Assembly (NCBI GenBank): GCA_023362775.1
Contig: JALMGJ010000017.1
Coordinates: 22,971,001 to 23,035,000, forward strand
DNA from: Charina bottae
Lineage: Eukaryota; Chordata; Lepidosauria; Squamata; Charinaidae
DNA length: 64,000 nucleotides
Direction: 5' to 3'
Within the stretch, counting starts at the first letter, position 1; each line of letters opens with the position of its first letter. Both the position numbers and the translations under genes were made by a program. Below are positions 35,698 to 46,150 of this stretch, piece after piece. The notes beneath the pieces were generated by a model, which had not been told where the DNA came from, made no database searches, and saw nothing but the letters and a program-made list of their open reading frames with translations.

Positions 35698-35884
35698 GAT
35701 CCATCAGCAAAAATAAAATAAAATAAATCAAAAATTCATAGTGCAGTAGCATTTTTATTAGGATCCATCAAATGACAAAAAACCCAGCATGCTGGAATTC
35801 CCGAGAACACTTCATCAGACAGGAAGAATCAGGAAGAAGTTCTTCAAATTGTTTTTTAATTGTGGAATGTTTTTAATATTGTTT

Positions 35885-35985
35885 ATTTTATGGTTTGTTT
35901 TTTATTGTATGCCACCCAGAGTTTTGTGAGATGGGCGGCTATATAAATATGATGAAATTTAAAATAATAATAATAAATTAAGCAA
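35885..35985 (+). repeat. LINE 3' tail fragment
   Basis: TGTATGCCACCCAGAG followed by GAGATGGGCGGC and an (AATAAT)n tail resembles the L2/CR1-type 3' termini elsewhere in the window. Confidence 0.5.
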
Positions 35986-36456
35986 AATGTTAGACCCATG
36001 AGACTCAGTCTCAGTCTCTACACACTAAATCCAATTATTCGTAGCAACCCCAACACCCCATTCCTCATCCTTTTCTCCCCATGCTGGTTTGGGCATGAAG
36101 GCAAACAATTAAAAATGAAGTTGTTGCCTGTCTGTTTTCCCCAAGTCCAGGGGTAAGGACATCAGGGGCACTTTGTCTGATTATCAACTTCAGGGAGTGG
36201 AGAATGCCAAGGATTTGGGGGTGAGTGAGAGTTCCTACCAAAGGGAAACTGACTTGCCTCCAAGCTTCAAGGACCTGCAGTGACTCAAATCATACTATAT
36301 AAGTTTTGTATAGAGTACAACTGCATTTTACCCCATTTCCAAATCTCTGTATTCAAACAAACACCTAAACCGGACATGTGGCTTAGCTCAAAGGCCCAAT
36401 TCCCTCTTTCTCAGCCCTTGGAATCTTCTCCGCTTGTGATTGCTGAAGACTCTTAA

Positions 36457-36696
36457 AAGGTTCCCCCCGCACATTTGTGCAGTCGTGTCCGACTCTAGGG
36501 GCCGGTGCTCATCTCCGTTCGTTAGCCGAAGAGCCAGTGTTGTCCGAAGACGCTTCCGTGGTCATGTGGCCAGCATGACGCACGCGAAACGCTGTTACCA
36601 TCCCACCAAAGTGGTACCTATTCATCCACTTGCATTTGCATGCTTTCGAATTGCTAGGTTGGCAAGAGCTGGGGGTAGTGCGGGAGCTCACTCCAC
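36457..36696 (-). repeat. Sauria-type SINE, truncated
   Basis: It begins with the reversed tail GGTTCCCCCCGCACATTTG and includes CAGTCGTGTCCGACTCTAGG. It is lost before the tRNA head. Confidence 0.75.
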
Positions 36697-37105
36697 ACTC
36701 TTACTCCCAGTTATAATCTAAAAGAAAATTGGTATAAAATGTTTTACAGACGGTACACAATTCCATCAATAATTTCCAAGATAGACAAATCTTACAGTAA
36801 GAAACATTGGAAATGCCATGAAACAGAAAGAACATTTTACACGTGTAAAAAAACTCAAAATTATTGGAAAGATGTACATAGCACCATCCAGATAACTTTA
36901 AAAATTACATTTGAAATGAAATCACATTTTTTGTAGTAGGTATAATCCCAGACTTAACAAGAAACTCCATAATTTATTGAGATAGATGCTCACAGCTGTG
37001 AGGATAAACTTTGCCCAACATTGGAAGAAAGATACAACACTGATGATATCTGATTGGGAACCTAAACTTGGAGAATATGCAACAATGGTGAAACTAACAG
37101 CATAT

Positions 37106-38083
37106 TTATTTATTTATTTATTTATTTATTTATTATTTAAATTTATCCCCGCCCATCTCCCGGAATACGGGACTCTGGGCGGTTTACAAGATAACATAGT
37201 TAAAAACTATACATAAAAACTAAAAACCGTATAAAATAATTATAAATTATGAATCCAGATGTATGAGATATTCGATTAAAGAAGGACAGGGAACTCAAGG
37301 GATTAGCCATCTCTATGATGAACTATCCCTTCCTCCATCCCATGCCAGGCGGCAGAACCAGGTCTTCAACTCTTTCCTAAAGGTCGGGAGGGAGGAGATC
37401 TGTCTTAACTCTGGGGGTAAGCTGTTCCATAACGTGGGCGCAGTCACAGAGAAGGCCCGCCTCCTAGACCCCATCAGGTGACATTCTCTAATTGATGGGG
37501 TACGTAGCAGGGCCTCTCTGGATGACCGGGTGGGGCGGGTCGATAACATGGGGATAAGACGGTCCCTCAGGTATTCTGGTCCCATGCCATGCAGGGCTTT
37601 AAAGGTGATAACCAACACCTTGAATTGTACCCGGAAGCAAACCGGCACCCAATGCAGCTCGCGGAGCAACGGTGTTACATGTGCAGATCTTGGAGCACCC
37701 AATACTGCCCACGCGGCCGCATTCTGCACCAGCTGAAGCTTCCGGATAGTCTTCAAGGGTAGCCCCATGTAGAGCGCATTGCAATAATCTACATGGGAGA
37801 TGACGAGAGCATGAGTGACTGTACAGAGGGCATCGCGTTCCAGGAATGGGCGTAACTGGCGCACCAACCGAAGTTGCGCAAAAGCCCTCGTTGCCACGAC
37901 TGCCACCTGCTCTTTGAGCAGGAGTCGTGAGTCTAGAAGAACCCCCAGATTACGCACCGGTTCTGAACGGGGAAGTGCTACCCCATCGAGAACCAAAGAT
38001 GATAATTTCCCAGAAGACGCTGAGCCATCAAACCACAGCCACTCGGTCTTACCAGGGTTCAACTGAAGCCACAATATGTCCAC
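37106..38083 (-). mobile_element. L2-type LINE, 5' truncated
   Basis: It has a (TTTA)n tail at 37106-37133, then the reversed 3' terminus (CGCCCATCTCCCGGAATACG). The reverse-transcriptase C-terminal region is open from 38083 to 37313 on the minus strand. Confidence 0.85.
37313..38083 (-). pseudogene. L2-type reverse transcriptase, C-terminal part
   Basis: The 256 codons are open without a stop. They start after the catalytic palm: NPGKTEWLWF, then LGVLLDSRLLLKEQVAVVA, SHVDYCNALYMGLPLKTIRK, LQLVQNAAAWAVLGA, HVTPLLRELHWVPVCFRVQF, FKALHGMGPEYLRDRL, and finally APTLWNSLPPELRQISSLPTF. This is the thumb and tail region of L2/CR1-group LINE ORF2, which copies its own RNA by target-primed reverse transcription. 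Endonuclease and the YxDD box are absent because the copy is 5' truncated. The intact frame suggests a fairly young insertion. Confidence 0.8.
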
Positions 38084-38351
38084 AACAGAAGTTTAACCAA
38101 ATTCAAGCAAGAATGGTTTCCATATGTATAATACATCATGTAGCAAGGCAAATACAAACACTTACAGGATGGTTTTTAAGGGGGTCTAAATGTTTATGAA
38201 TACTGTAAATTGGTCAGAGTATAAAGAAGGAGGAAGTTAGAAATTAACTACCTATCTACTTTTAGTCTATACTTCAGTATTGAGCTTGAAGATCAAAATC
38301 TTCTTCGTATTATAAAATAATATCAATTTTGCAGTTGTTTATCAATGTCAT

Positions 38352-38699
38352 AAAGTAAAGGTAAAGGTACCCCCCGCACATTTGTGCAGTCGTGTCCGAC
38401 TCTAGGGGCCGGTGCTCATCTCCGTTTGTTAGCCAAAGAGCCAGCGTTGTCCGAAGACGCTTCCACGGTCATGTGGCCGCATGACACACGCGGAACGCTG
38501 TTACCTACCCACCGAAGTGGTACCTATTCATCTACTTGCATTTTGCATGCTTTCGAATTGCTAGGTTGGCAAGAGCTGGAGCTAGTGCGGGAGCTCACTC
38601 CGCACGCAGGGCTAGGGATTTGAACCTCCGAACTTGCAATCTTCCGATCAACAAGCCTGGCGTCTTACCCGCTGAGCCACCACGCCCCTCAATCAATCA
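38352..38699 (-). repeat. Sauria-type SINE, full length
   Basis: It is complete from the BovB-like tail (aaaggtaaaggtacccccc) to the tRNA-like head at the right (reversed GTGGCTCAGCGGGTAAGACG). The 11-bp target duplication atcaatgtcat lies at 38341-38351 and 38700-38710, the size expected for LINE-driven insertion. BovB is the likely source of the machinery, based on published tail similarity. Confidence 0.88.
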
Positions 38700-38710
38700 A
38701 TCAATGTCAT

Positions 38711-39508
38711 ACTCAGCATTAATTGTACAATTTAAGCAGCCTTATGTGCATGACATTTTAGAAATCATATTTATCATTATAAACTTTTTCCTCATCTTTG
38801 AAGGTTTAATTAATCTAAATTATCACAGTGTTTACAATTTCTAGTTTCTATTATACAAATACAACTGTACCCAGTTATTATCTGTGTCCTATAATGTATT
38901 ATTCACATTTTGTAATGCAATAGAACTATTAACTTGGGAAAAAAGAAAAGAGGGAAGCCTAAAAGACCTGGTTCTTCCTTTGTTCACCTGTTTCAGGTCC
39001 ATCCCTCCTACCCCTGAGCTGAAGGGTGGTCAACCAAAGCTTCAGCCATCAGAAAGCTATAGCAGCATGACATTTGCTGTCCCCTCTGCCAGTCCCTATT
39101 CTGCCTGTTTTGTCTTTGTTCAGTCACTGCAGTCAGCTGATTTCCCTTCAAAGTAATGAGTGGAAAGCCTAATAGATCTTAGGACACCTTCATGCTGCCC
39201 TTGGATGGTGTCTGAATTAGGGGGATGACTCAATCCTTTCTCACTCATGGCTGGGGAGGAGAAGATGGCAATATTAGAGAGATGGCAGAAAAAAGATGTT
39301 GCCAGGGCATGTAGTTGGAAGTGCGAAAAGAGCATTAAGATAGTTGGATGACGTACAGAGAAAATATAATATTCTCAATTCCATTTGTAACTTACAGTAC
39401 AGTAGAAGAGGGGAACAATAAATAAATAAAGAACCCAAAGTCAAAGGGACAAAATTGATTGTACAAATGGCAAACCAGACTTCACAGTTTCAGTATTTCC
39501 ATTATGTT
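38711..39508. other. Intergenic, possible unnamed repeat
   Basis: No gene is seen. 39122-39160 resembles 24018-24060. Confidence 0.4.
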
Positions 39509-39741
39509 TAGGCTGACCATACGTCCCATTTTGAATGGGACTGTCCCGTTTTGGAGTGTCCCATCATTATAGTAAAAATCTCAATTTTGTCCCATTTTTT
39601 AAAGTTTCCTGGCAAAGTGCGTGCACGCACGCCCCCACCCCCCCGCACATGCGTGCGCACGCCCCCCACGTGCTCCCCCGCACGCATGCACGCCCACTTT
39701 GTCCGGCGACATTTTTGCCTCAAGGAAATATGGTCAGCCTA
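39509..39741. mobile_element. hAT-type element family B, copy 3
   Basis: The ends TAGGCTGACCATACGTCCC and TATGGTCAGCCTA are perfectly complementary over 13 bp. The perfect 8-bp duplication attatgtt lies at 39501-39508 and 39742-39749. The core is an alternating CG/CA tract (gcgtgcacgcacgccc and similar), unlike copies 1 and 2. Confidence 0.88.
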
Positions 39742-39796
39742 ATTATGTTGAACTGAAGCCAGCACAAAACATGAATTTTATAGAATATAAAATTTA

Positions 39797-39850
39797 TCTC
39801 CTTGTGAGGGAGATGGGCGGGATATAAATATGATAAATAAATATGATGAA
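39797..39850 (+). repeat. LINE 3' tail fragment
   Basis: GAGGGAGATGGGCGGGATAT followed by ATAAATATGAT repeats resembles the L2/CR1-type terminus. Confidence 0.45.
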
Positions 39851-42230
39851 ACATATTTTCAAACTGAAGACTCAGAAATGTGGTTCCTTCTCATGCCACC
39901 AGACGTAGCTGAAAATCTGCCTGCAAAGTACAAAAGAAAACAGTGGGTACTTTTCTCCTCCAGAAATCTCAAACAAAAACCTAAAAGAAAAAAGTGTATC
40001 CAAAGTGAAGTCAGTAGTATCGCCCTTGTGTATCCTGGCCCAAATAATTATAACAAAACCCTGATATTAATGTTATACTGTAAAATGCCCTATGCAATGT
40101 TGGAAATATATAGTTACTTATTTATGTGTTAGGGTTCTTGATTGCTTTAAATTATTGAAGGCTGTCTGTGTAAGAGACAAGATTCAAATTTATAAATTGT
40201 TTAGAGAATCTGGGTGGAAATATTAGCTACTCCAAACCAAGGGTGATAACAATGCAGTTCCATATAAGCAAAACAACTAAACTGAAAGGCCACAACTCTT
40301 GTTAGCAGCTTGTTTTTCTTAACCTAAGACAGAAGTTGCTAAATATAGCTCCCAGCCACCACAACACTCAGAATGTGAGACTCAAATGTTGTTTCCCACA
40401 TTTTAGGACTGCATTTTTTGAGATATAAAACTTTTGAAATATGTATTGTTTAACAAAACCATCACTATACTCTCAAGATTCTACTCCACGCTGTTTATAA
40501 CTTACAGGAAATCCTCAAAATAGGATAGTTGAAACTGCAACAAAATGTTGCAGAGTGGAGTAATTCAGGTTTCCTGCCAGATCATTGTAAGATAAATTTC
40601 TTAATAGAGTTCTTTAACCATCAGAGATACCCTTTCATTGAAGCACAAATTGTTTAGGCAGCAGAGGCTCACCTAAAGAGGGGCGGAGCTGCAACCCTCT
40701 TGCAGCTGAGGTAAAGATAATGAGGTAATGAGGATGACACTTACAAAGACAGTAGCTCATTGAGCTAGACAAAGGCTGTGTTCTCTGAATAAAGTCACAA
40801 TTGATGTGTTACTTTCTTCTAGGTATTATTTCCCGATGACCTTGCCTCCCAGTGTTGTTCTGCCTCTTAGTGTCCTAATCAACATTCTTTGAGTCTAAAT
40901 GTTCTAAAGCTGAGCTGACAGTTTATTTTTCCCTTGGTACATAGATTTAGGGAGGGGATAATTTACTTGCCTTAACTAACACTATTTCTTTCTACTTTAT
41001 TATCATATCCTCTTCTGCTCCCACTCTTCCCACAACATTCATAGAGATATTCTCTGCTCTGCTCTTGCTAGGTTGTTTAGGGAGTTCCCTTCCTTAAGTT
41101 ATTTTCTCTCTAAATTTATTCCGTAATTCTACAAATTGAATGAATGCCCATACTGTACTGTAGTCTCTGTTGTAGTTGATGTTGCCATTTTGGTTATATA
41201 AGAATTTATCCTTCTATTATTATGTTTGCCACCATCATATGCAGCTATTGACTCTTAATCTGATAACACAAATGAAGGAAACATTTATTGGATTTAATAA
41301 TAATGGTAATTACTGCTGCCACCACATGTCTTCCAGGAGGATCCTTTATTTAGCATCTTTCTCACAACCCTAGTATATGAAATAAAGGATCCACAGTCTG
41401 TGTTACTTTCTGGCAATTTGAAAGGGAGAAAATAAGAAAAGGGGAAAAAAATCTATAACCACCTCCTGGCCATGTAATATTGAAATGAGTGATTGGGGAA
41501 ATCAGCCCATTTGCCCACTTTCCTTTTGGAAGATAGTCTAATTTCATAAGAGATGAATCAAATCAAACATTATTGAAAAATCAGAAAGGGGGAAGAGCGA
41601 ATATTAAAAATCCAGTTTTGCCTTTAAGTGGTCACAGGCAAACATTCAATTGCAAGAAGATAAAAATATAAAATTGTTCAAATCTCAGATAGCAACTTAA
41701 ATGGATCTGCTGTAGGAGAATACTAAGGAAAATATAAAATCCTGGTACTTCACAATATGATGCTGGTTTATTCCTATTTAGAGGTACTCTACTGTAAAGA
41801 AGTTCCAAGTTCCAAAAATGCAAAATTGAGTTAGTGAGAAACAATAAGCATCAGAGTCAATAAGTTAGACTAAAACACACACACGATCAATATAAAAATA
41901 ATCTTACACTCAAGGTAAACTTGTTACCTGTTTCCTAGGATAACCTGATGCCTGAAGTCAAAGTTCTCTTCTCACTGCTATGGATCTTTTTCCTGTTTAT
42001 TGTAGATTACAACTTTTTTTTCAGATATTCAGAAACACTGTTCCTTAGCTCCAGTACTTAGTTTCTTATTTCTCTTTTCTCCCAAAGTTCTGCTTTTAAT
42101 TTTCAAAAAACCCAAAACCACTTCCATCTAGTGTTTTTGCAACATGTTATAATAAATCATTCCTCAGAAATATCCTGCCTAAGGTAGAAATACGTACCAA
42201 TCGAAGAGAATATTTGTAGCTCAGGGTTGA
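39851..42230. other. Intergenic, no feature recognised
   Basis: AT-rich DNA. Reading frames of up to 100 codons are present, but none has a recognisable motif or codon pattern. Confidence 0.4.
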
Positions 42231-42426
42231 ACTGTGGAGTCCTTGGTGCTTTCTGAGCCTTGTTGTTTTCTTGCAGACGTTTCATTGCCAGGCTAGGCAA
42301 CATCTTCAGTGCGAAAAAATATATATATGTTTATTTATGTGTACATAAACATATTTATGTGTACATATTTATGTGTACATAATATGTGTATTTATGTGTA
42401 CATATACACATATACATATGTGTATA
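42230..42426. repeat. Unnamed dispersed repeat piece and ATGTGTACAT array
   Basis: 42240-42310 (cttgcagacgtttcattgcc) has the look of a dispersed reptile repeat whose family I cannot name. 42320-42426 is an imperfect TATGTGTACATA array ending at the LTR below. Confidence 0.45.
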
Positions 42427-42876
42427 TGTTGGGGTTTGTATATACCCAGGAATTTACAGATAGATAAATTATACTGGAGAGGCTTGATATCTAGGTGAGA
42501 GGGGAATTATTCTGCAAGTCACCCAATTAGCAGCCATTGTTGTAGGGATGATGTGGCAGCAATGACTCATACTACAGGTGCTATCATTTAGTTGGGTGTG
42601 GCAGATGATGAGAGTGACCTATAATGTGATTGGTCAGTTTATGTATATAAGCAGAGAAGATCTGGTATTCTTTCTTCTCGTTGCTGTTGAAACTTCTCAT
42701 CGCTGTATTGCTGTATCATTTGTTACTGCTGTTGGATGTATTTGGACTACGTATGTATATAAAGTAAATAGGCTATTTTATCTAATCTCTGCTGGAGTGT
42801 CTATTTACTGCATAGAACGTGGATCACTGGTGTCTTGGAAAAAGGAGCAGGCCGCCCCACGGTGCACACTCTGACA
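42427..42876 (+). mobile_element. Solo LTR (450 bp)
   Basis: It begins TGTTGGGG and ends CTGACA (TG...CA, with inverted TGT/ACA). The perfect 5-bp duplication gtata lies at 42422-42426 and 42877-42881. A TATA box (gtatataagcagag) lies near 42644. No partner LTR, primer-binding site or gag/pol sequence is adjacent, so it is a solo LTR. The 5-bp duplication fits Ty1/copia, Ty3 or some endogenous retroviral LTRs; I cannot assign the family. Confidence 0.75.
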
Positions 42877-42881
42877 GTATA

Positions 42882-43591
42882 TGTGTAGAAATATGTGTAT
42901 TCCCTATTTGGGAAGCAGCTGTCACCCTCTTCACCAGGCAAATCTCCAAATCCCTTTCATGGGTACCACTGATTGCCCAGGGTTGTCATGGAACTGATTC
43001 CATCATTGATTACCACTTTAGCTCTCTGGTGCAGCCACACCAAACAGTGGCAGACTTCTCACATTAATCTTTGCAGGAGAAAGGACACACCTGAATATCA
43101 GTGGCAACTTTACCCCTAGTAGCATGAGCCCTTTGAAGTTCAGCAGGGCATAAGAGAGCCCTGCAGAAGAGGCAGCTAAACCCAAGCAGGGAATAACTGC
43201 ACCCCTATGACAGCACCGTCATCCCGTGCACTGCAGCATCAGTAGTAACACTTTCAGGTAGGTCAGAATATGGATTAGCCGTGGGGACAGCCAATTTCAT
43301 GCCTATGTAGTTTAATATTGGCTCAAGGACTGGTGGACAGCAGTTGAAAGGAGGAGGAACCCTTCGTCCTCTATGGTGATGAAGTCTCTGATCACAAAGT
43401 AAACCCCACTTTGCATTCAGAGGCCTCTAGCTTTCTCACTTTCCATTCCTTCTCTTCAAGCCAATTTTTACTTGAGTCTCTGTTTTCCTTCCCTTGGCCA
43501 TATCTCATCCATTTGACGTGAGCAAGATTATTAGCCCATCAATCCCAAAATTTGTTTGGGAGCAGCTCAACTCAAGCAAGTGTTTTACATT
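42882..43591. other. Intergenic, no feature recognised
   Basis: Unique-looking DNA without a supported ORF. Confidence 0.4.
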
Positions 43592-43599
43592 GCCTAATC

Positions 43600-43848
43600 C
43601 AGAGCTTTCCAAACTTTTCGTGTTGGTGACACACTTTTTAGACATGTATCACTTCGCGACACACTCTTACAGCAGGGCACAAGGCAGGCACCAGGACCTG
43701 CACGGAATCACAGCTGGTTTGGAGGCAGCAAGGCACAAGGCAGGCACTAGGACCTGAGTGGAATCCTGGAGGCAGCAGCAGCCACGACACACCCAGACAC
43801 TGCAGCTGACACACTAACATGTCCCGACACACAGTTTGGAAAGCTATG
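43600..43848 (+). mobile_element. hAT MITE family A, copy 7
   Basis: It runs from CAGAGCTTTCCAAACTTTT to CAGTTTGGAAAGCTATG, with the perfect 8-bp duplication gcctaatc at 43592-43599 and 43849-43856. It has two internal modules and one terminal mutation (CTATG). Confidence 0.9.
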
Positions 43849-44260
43849 GCCTAATCCCTGGGCAGGAACTAAACTGAACCTTTTTTCCTCCCGCAGGATG
43901 AATGTTGCCCCACGTACAGTCACTGCTCAGTAGGCACATGACAATACACTAAAACAAGGGCATATGCTACACATCTATGGCATAGTGTTTTAAATGCCAC
44001 AGAAGTGGGATGTTTTAAAGTCCTAGGTTTCAAAGTATATCACATACCATTGTGTAGACTCTGTGGCAGTCATTCACTTAAGTGGCTGTCTTTGTCTCAT
44101 CTGCTCATAGAGGAACAGAAGTGCACCTTAGGGCAAGCCAAGCCCTGCCTCTTTGTGATCACTCCCATAACTACAAATCCAGGGCCAATGTCCTGATGCC
44201 TACCTTGTTTCTTTTCCCTTCATCTTCCTTCTCTTCATTACCCCCTACTACCTGCCACGT

Positions 44261-44473
44261 TTGGTGTAGTGGTTAAGGCAGCAGGCTAGAAAGCAGGAGA
44301 CGGTGAGTTCTAGTCCTGCCTTAGGCACGAAGTCAGCTGGGTGACCTTGGGCCAGTCACACACTCTCAGCCCTAGGAAGAAGGAGGCCAGGGAAAACAAT
44401 CTCTGAAAAACCTTGCCAAGAAAACTGCAGTTGCCAGGAGTCAAAAACTGACTTAAAGGCACACACACACACC
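44261..44473 (+). repeat. tRNA-type SINE
   Basis: The head ttggtgtagtggttaaggc is uninterrupted here, followed by gagttctagtcctgcc, gggtgaccttgggccagtc and gccaagaaaactgcag. It ends in an ACAC run. Confidence 0.8.
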
Positions 44474-44810
44474 TGCCCAGCATTCCTCTCCTTTGAATAT
44501 TGCTCAGATGGCTCCTGTAAGACTGAAATACATTTTACTATTAGGAGGAAGAATGGCCGTCAGTTAATAGAATGATCATAAGATCCCATTAAGGAATATT
44601 GAGATAAAATAGTGTCCAGAGGACAAGTTGAACAGTGTGTTGAGTATCTTGTAAGTGAGCCAGATGTCACAATGATGGGATAAATGCTCATGTAGGTTTA
44701 CCCAGGGTTCTTTTAACTCAAAGTGGCAAGGATTTTGTCTGGGAATGTCTTGATACAGATGTGCACTCTATCACTAAACTACAATTGTCACCCTTATATT
44801 TTTACTTGGT

Positions 44811-46139
44811 TTTTGTTGTTTATTCGTTCAGTCGCTTCCGACTCTTCGTGACTTCATGGACCAGCCCACGCCAGAGCTTCCTGTCAGCTGTAGCCATTCC
44901 CAGCTCCCCCACGGTCAAGTCCGTCACCTCCAGAATATCATCCATCCATCTTGCCCTTGGTCGGCCTCTCTTCCTTTTGCCTTCCACTTTCCCTAGCATC
45001 AGCATCTTCTCCAGGGTATCTTGTCTTCTCATTATGTGGCCAAAGTACTTCAGTTTTGCCTTTAATATCATTCCCTCAAGTGAGCAGTCTGGCTTTATTT
45101 CCTGGAGTATGGACTGGTTTGATCTTCTTGCAGTCCAAGGCACTCTCAGAATTTTCCTCCAACACCACAGTTCAAAAGCATCTATCTTCCTTCGCTCAGC
45201 CTTCCTTATGGTCCAGCTCTCGCAGCCATAGGTTACTACAGGGAATACCATTGCTTTAACTATGTGGACCTTTGTCAGTGTGATGTCTCTGCTCTTTTAA
45301 TTCCAGGTGTTGTTTGACTACCCACCTTAGCATTCCAGTCTCCTGTAATGAAAATAACATCTCTTTTTAGCGTATTATCCAGTAGGTGCTGCAGATCCTC
45401 ATAGAACTGATCTGCTTCTTCAGCATCTGTGGTTGGGGCGTATATTTGGATCACTGTGATGTTAAATGGCTTACCCTGAATTCGAATTGAGATCATTCTA
45501 TCGTTTTTTGGATTGTATCCAAAGCACTGCTTTAGCCACTTTATTATTAATTATGAAGGCTACTCCATTTCTTCTGTGGTCCTCTTGTCCACAGTAGTAT
45601 ATCTGGTGGCCATCTGATGTGAAGTGGCCCATTCCAGTCCATTTCAGTTACTGACACCCAAAATGTCTATATTTAATCTTGACATCTCACCAATAACCAC
45701 ATCCAATTTGCCCTGGCTCATAGATCTTACATTCCAGGTTCCTATGGTATGTTGATCTTTAGAACATTGGATTCATCATTCACCACCACCACCATCGGCC
45801 GCTAGCCGTCCTTTCAGCTTTGAGCTAGCTGCATAATCACATCTGGGGCTAGTTGAACTTATCCTCTGTTCCTCCCCAGTAGCATTTTGACCATCTTCTG
45901 ACCTGGGAGTCCCATCTTCTGATGGTATACCGACATATCTCTGGTTTTACTGATCCATTTAGTTTTCACGGCAAGAATACTGGGGTGGGTTGCCGTTACC
46001 TTCCCCAGGGATTGTATTTAGTCTGACCTCTCTTCCATGACCATCCCATCTTGGATGTCCCTTCACGGTTTAGCTCATGGCGTCATTGAGGTGCTCAAGC
46101 TCCAGCACGATGACAAGGTAATGATCTCCTTTGCTGGAG
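44811..46139 (-). mobile_element. BovB with both ends but deleted middle
   Basis: The right (5') end matches the 5' end of the full-length BovB at 58072 and the left (3') end matches its 3' end, but about 1.87 kb of the body is missing. The junction lies at about 45296-45302. The missing part corresponds to roughly 55349-57224 of the full element. The 11-bp target duplication ttttacttggt (44800-44810 and 46140-46150) shows it inserted as one unit. Remaining coding pieces are the endonuclease start and the ORF C-terminus. The reverse transcriptase is gone. Confidence 0.88.
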
Positions 46140-46150
46140 TTTTACTTGGT

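Larger units (their letters stand above)
36725..38340 (+). pseudogene. L1 LINE ORF2 C-terminus, split by an L2
   Basis: The left part (36725-37105) encodes in broken frames KKHWKCHETERTFYTCKKTQ, NYWKDVHSTIQITLKITFE and, later, NIGRKIQH, the pattern of the L1 ORF2 C-terminal cysteine region. The right part (from 38084) continues with a match to the last L1 residues (QEWFPY-like, here ARMVSICI). The L2 at 37106-38083 sits between. Multiple stops are present. Confidence 0.6.
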
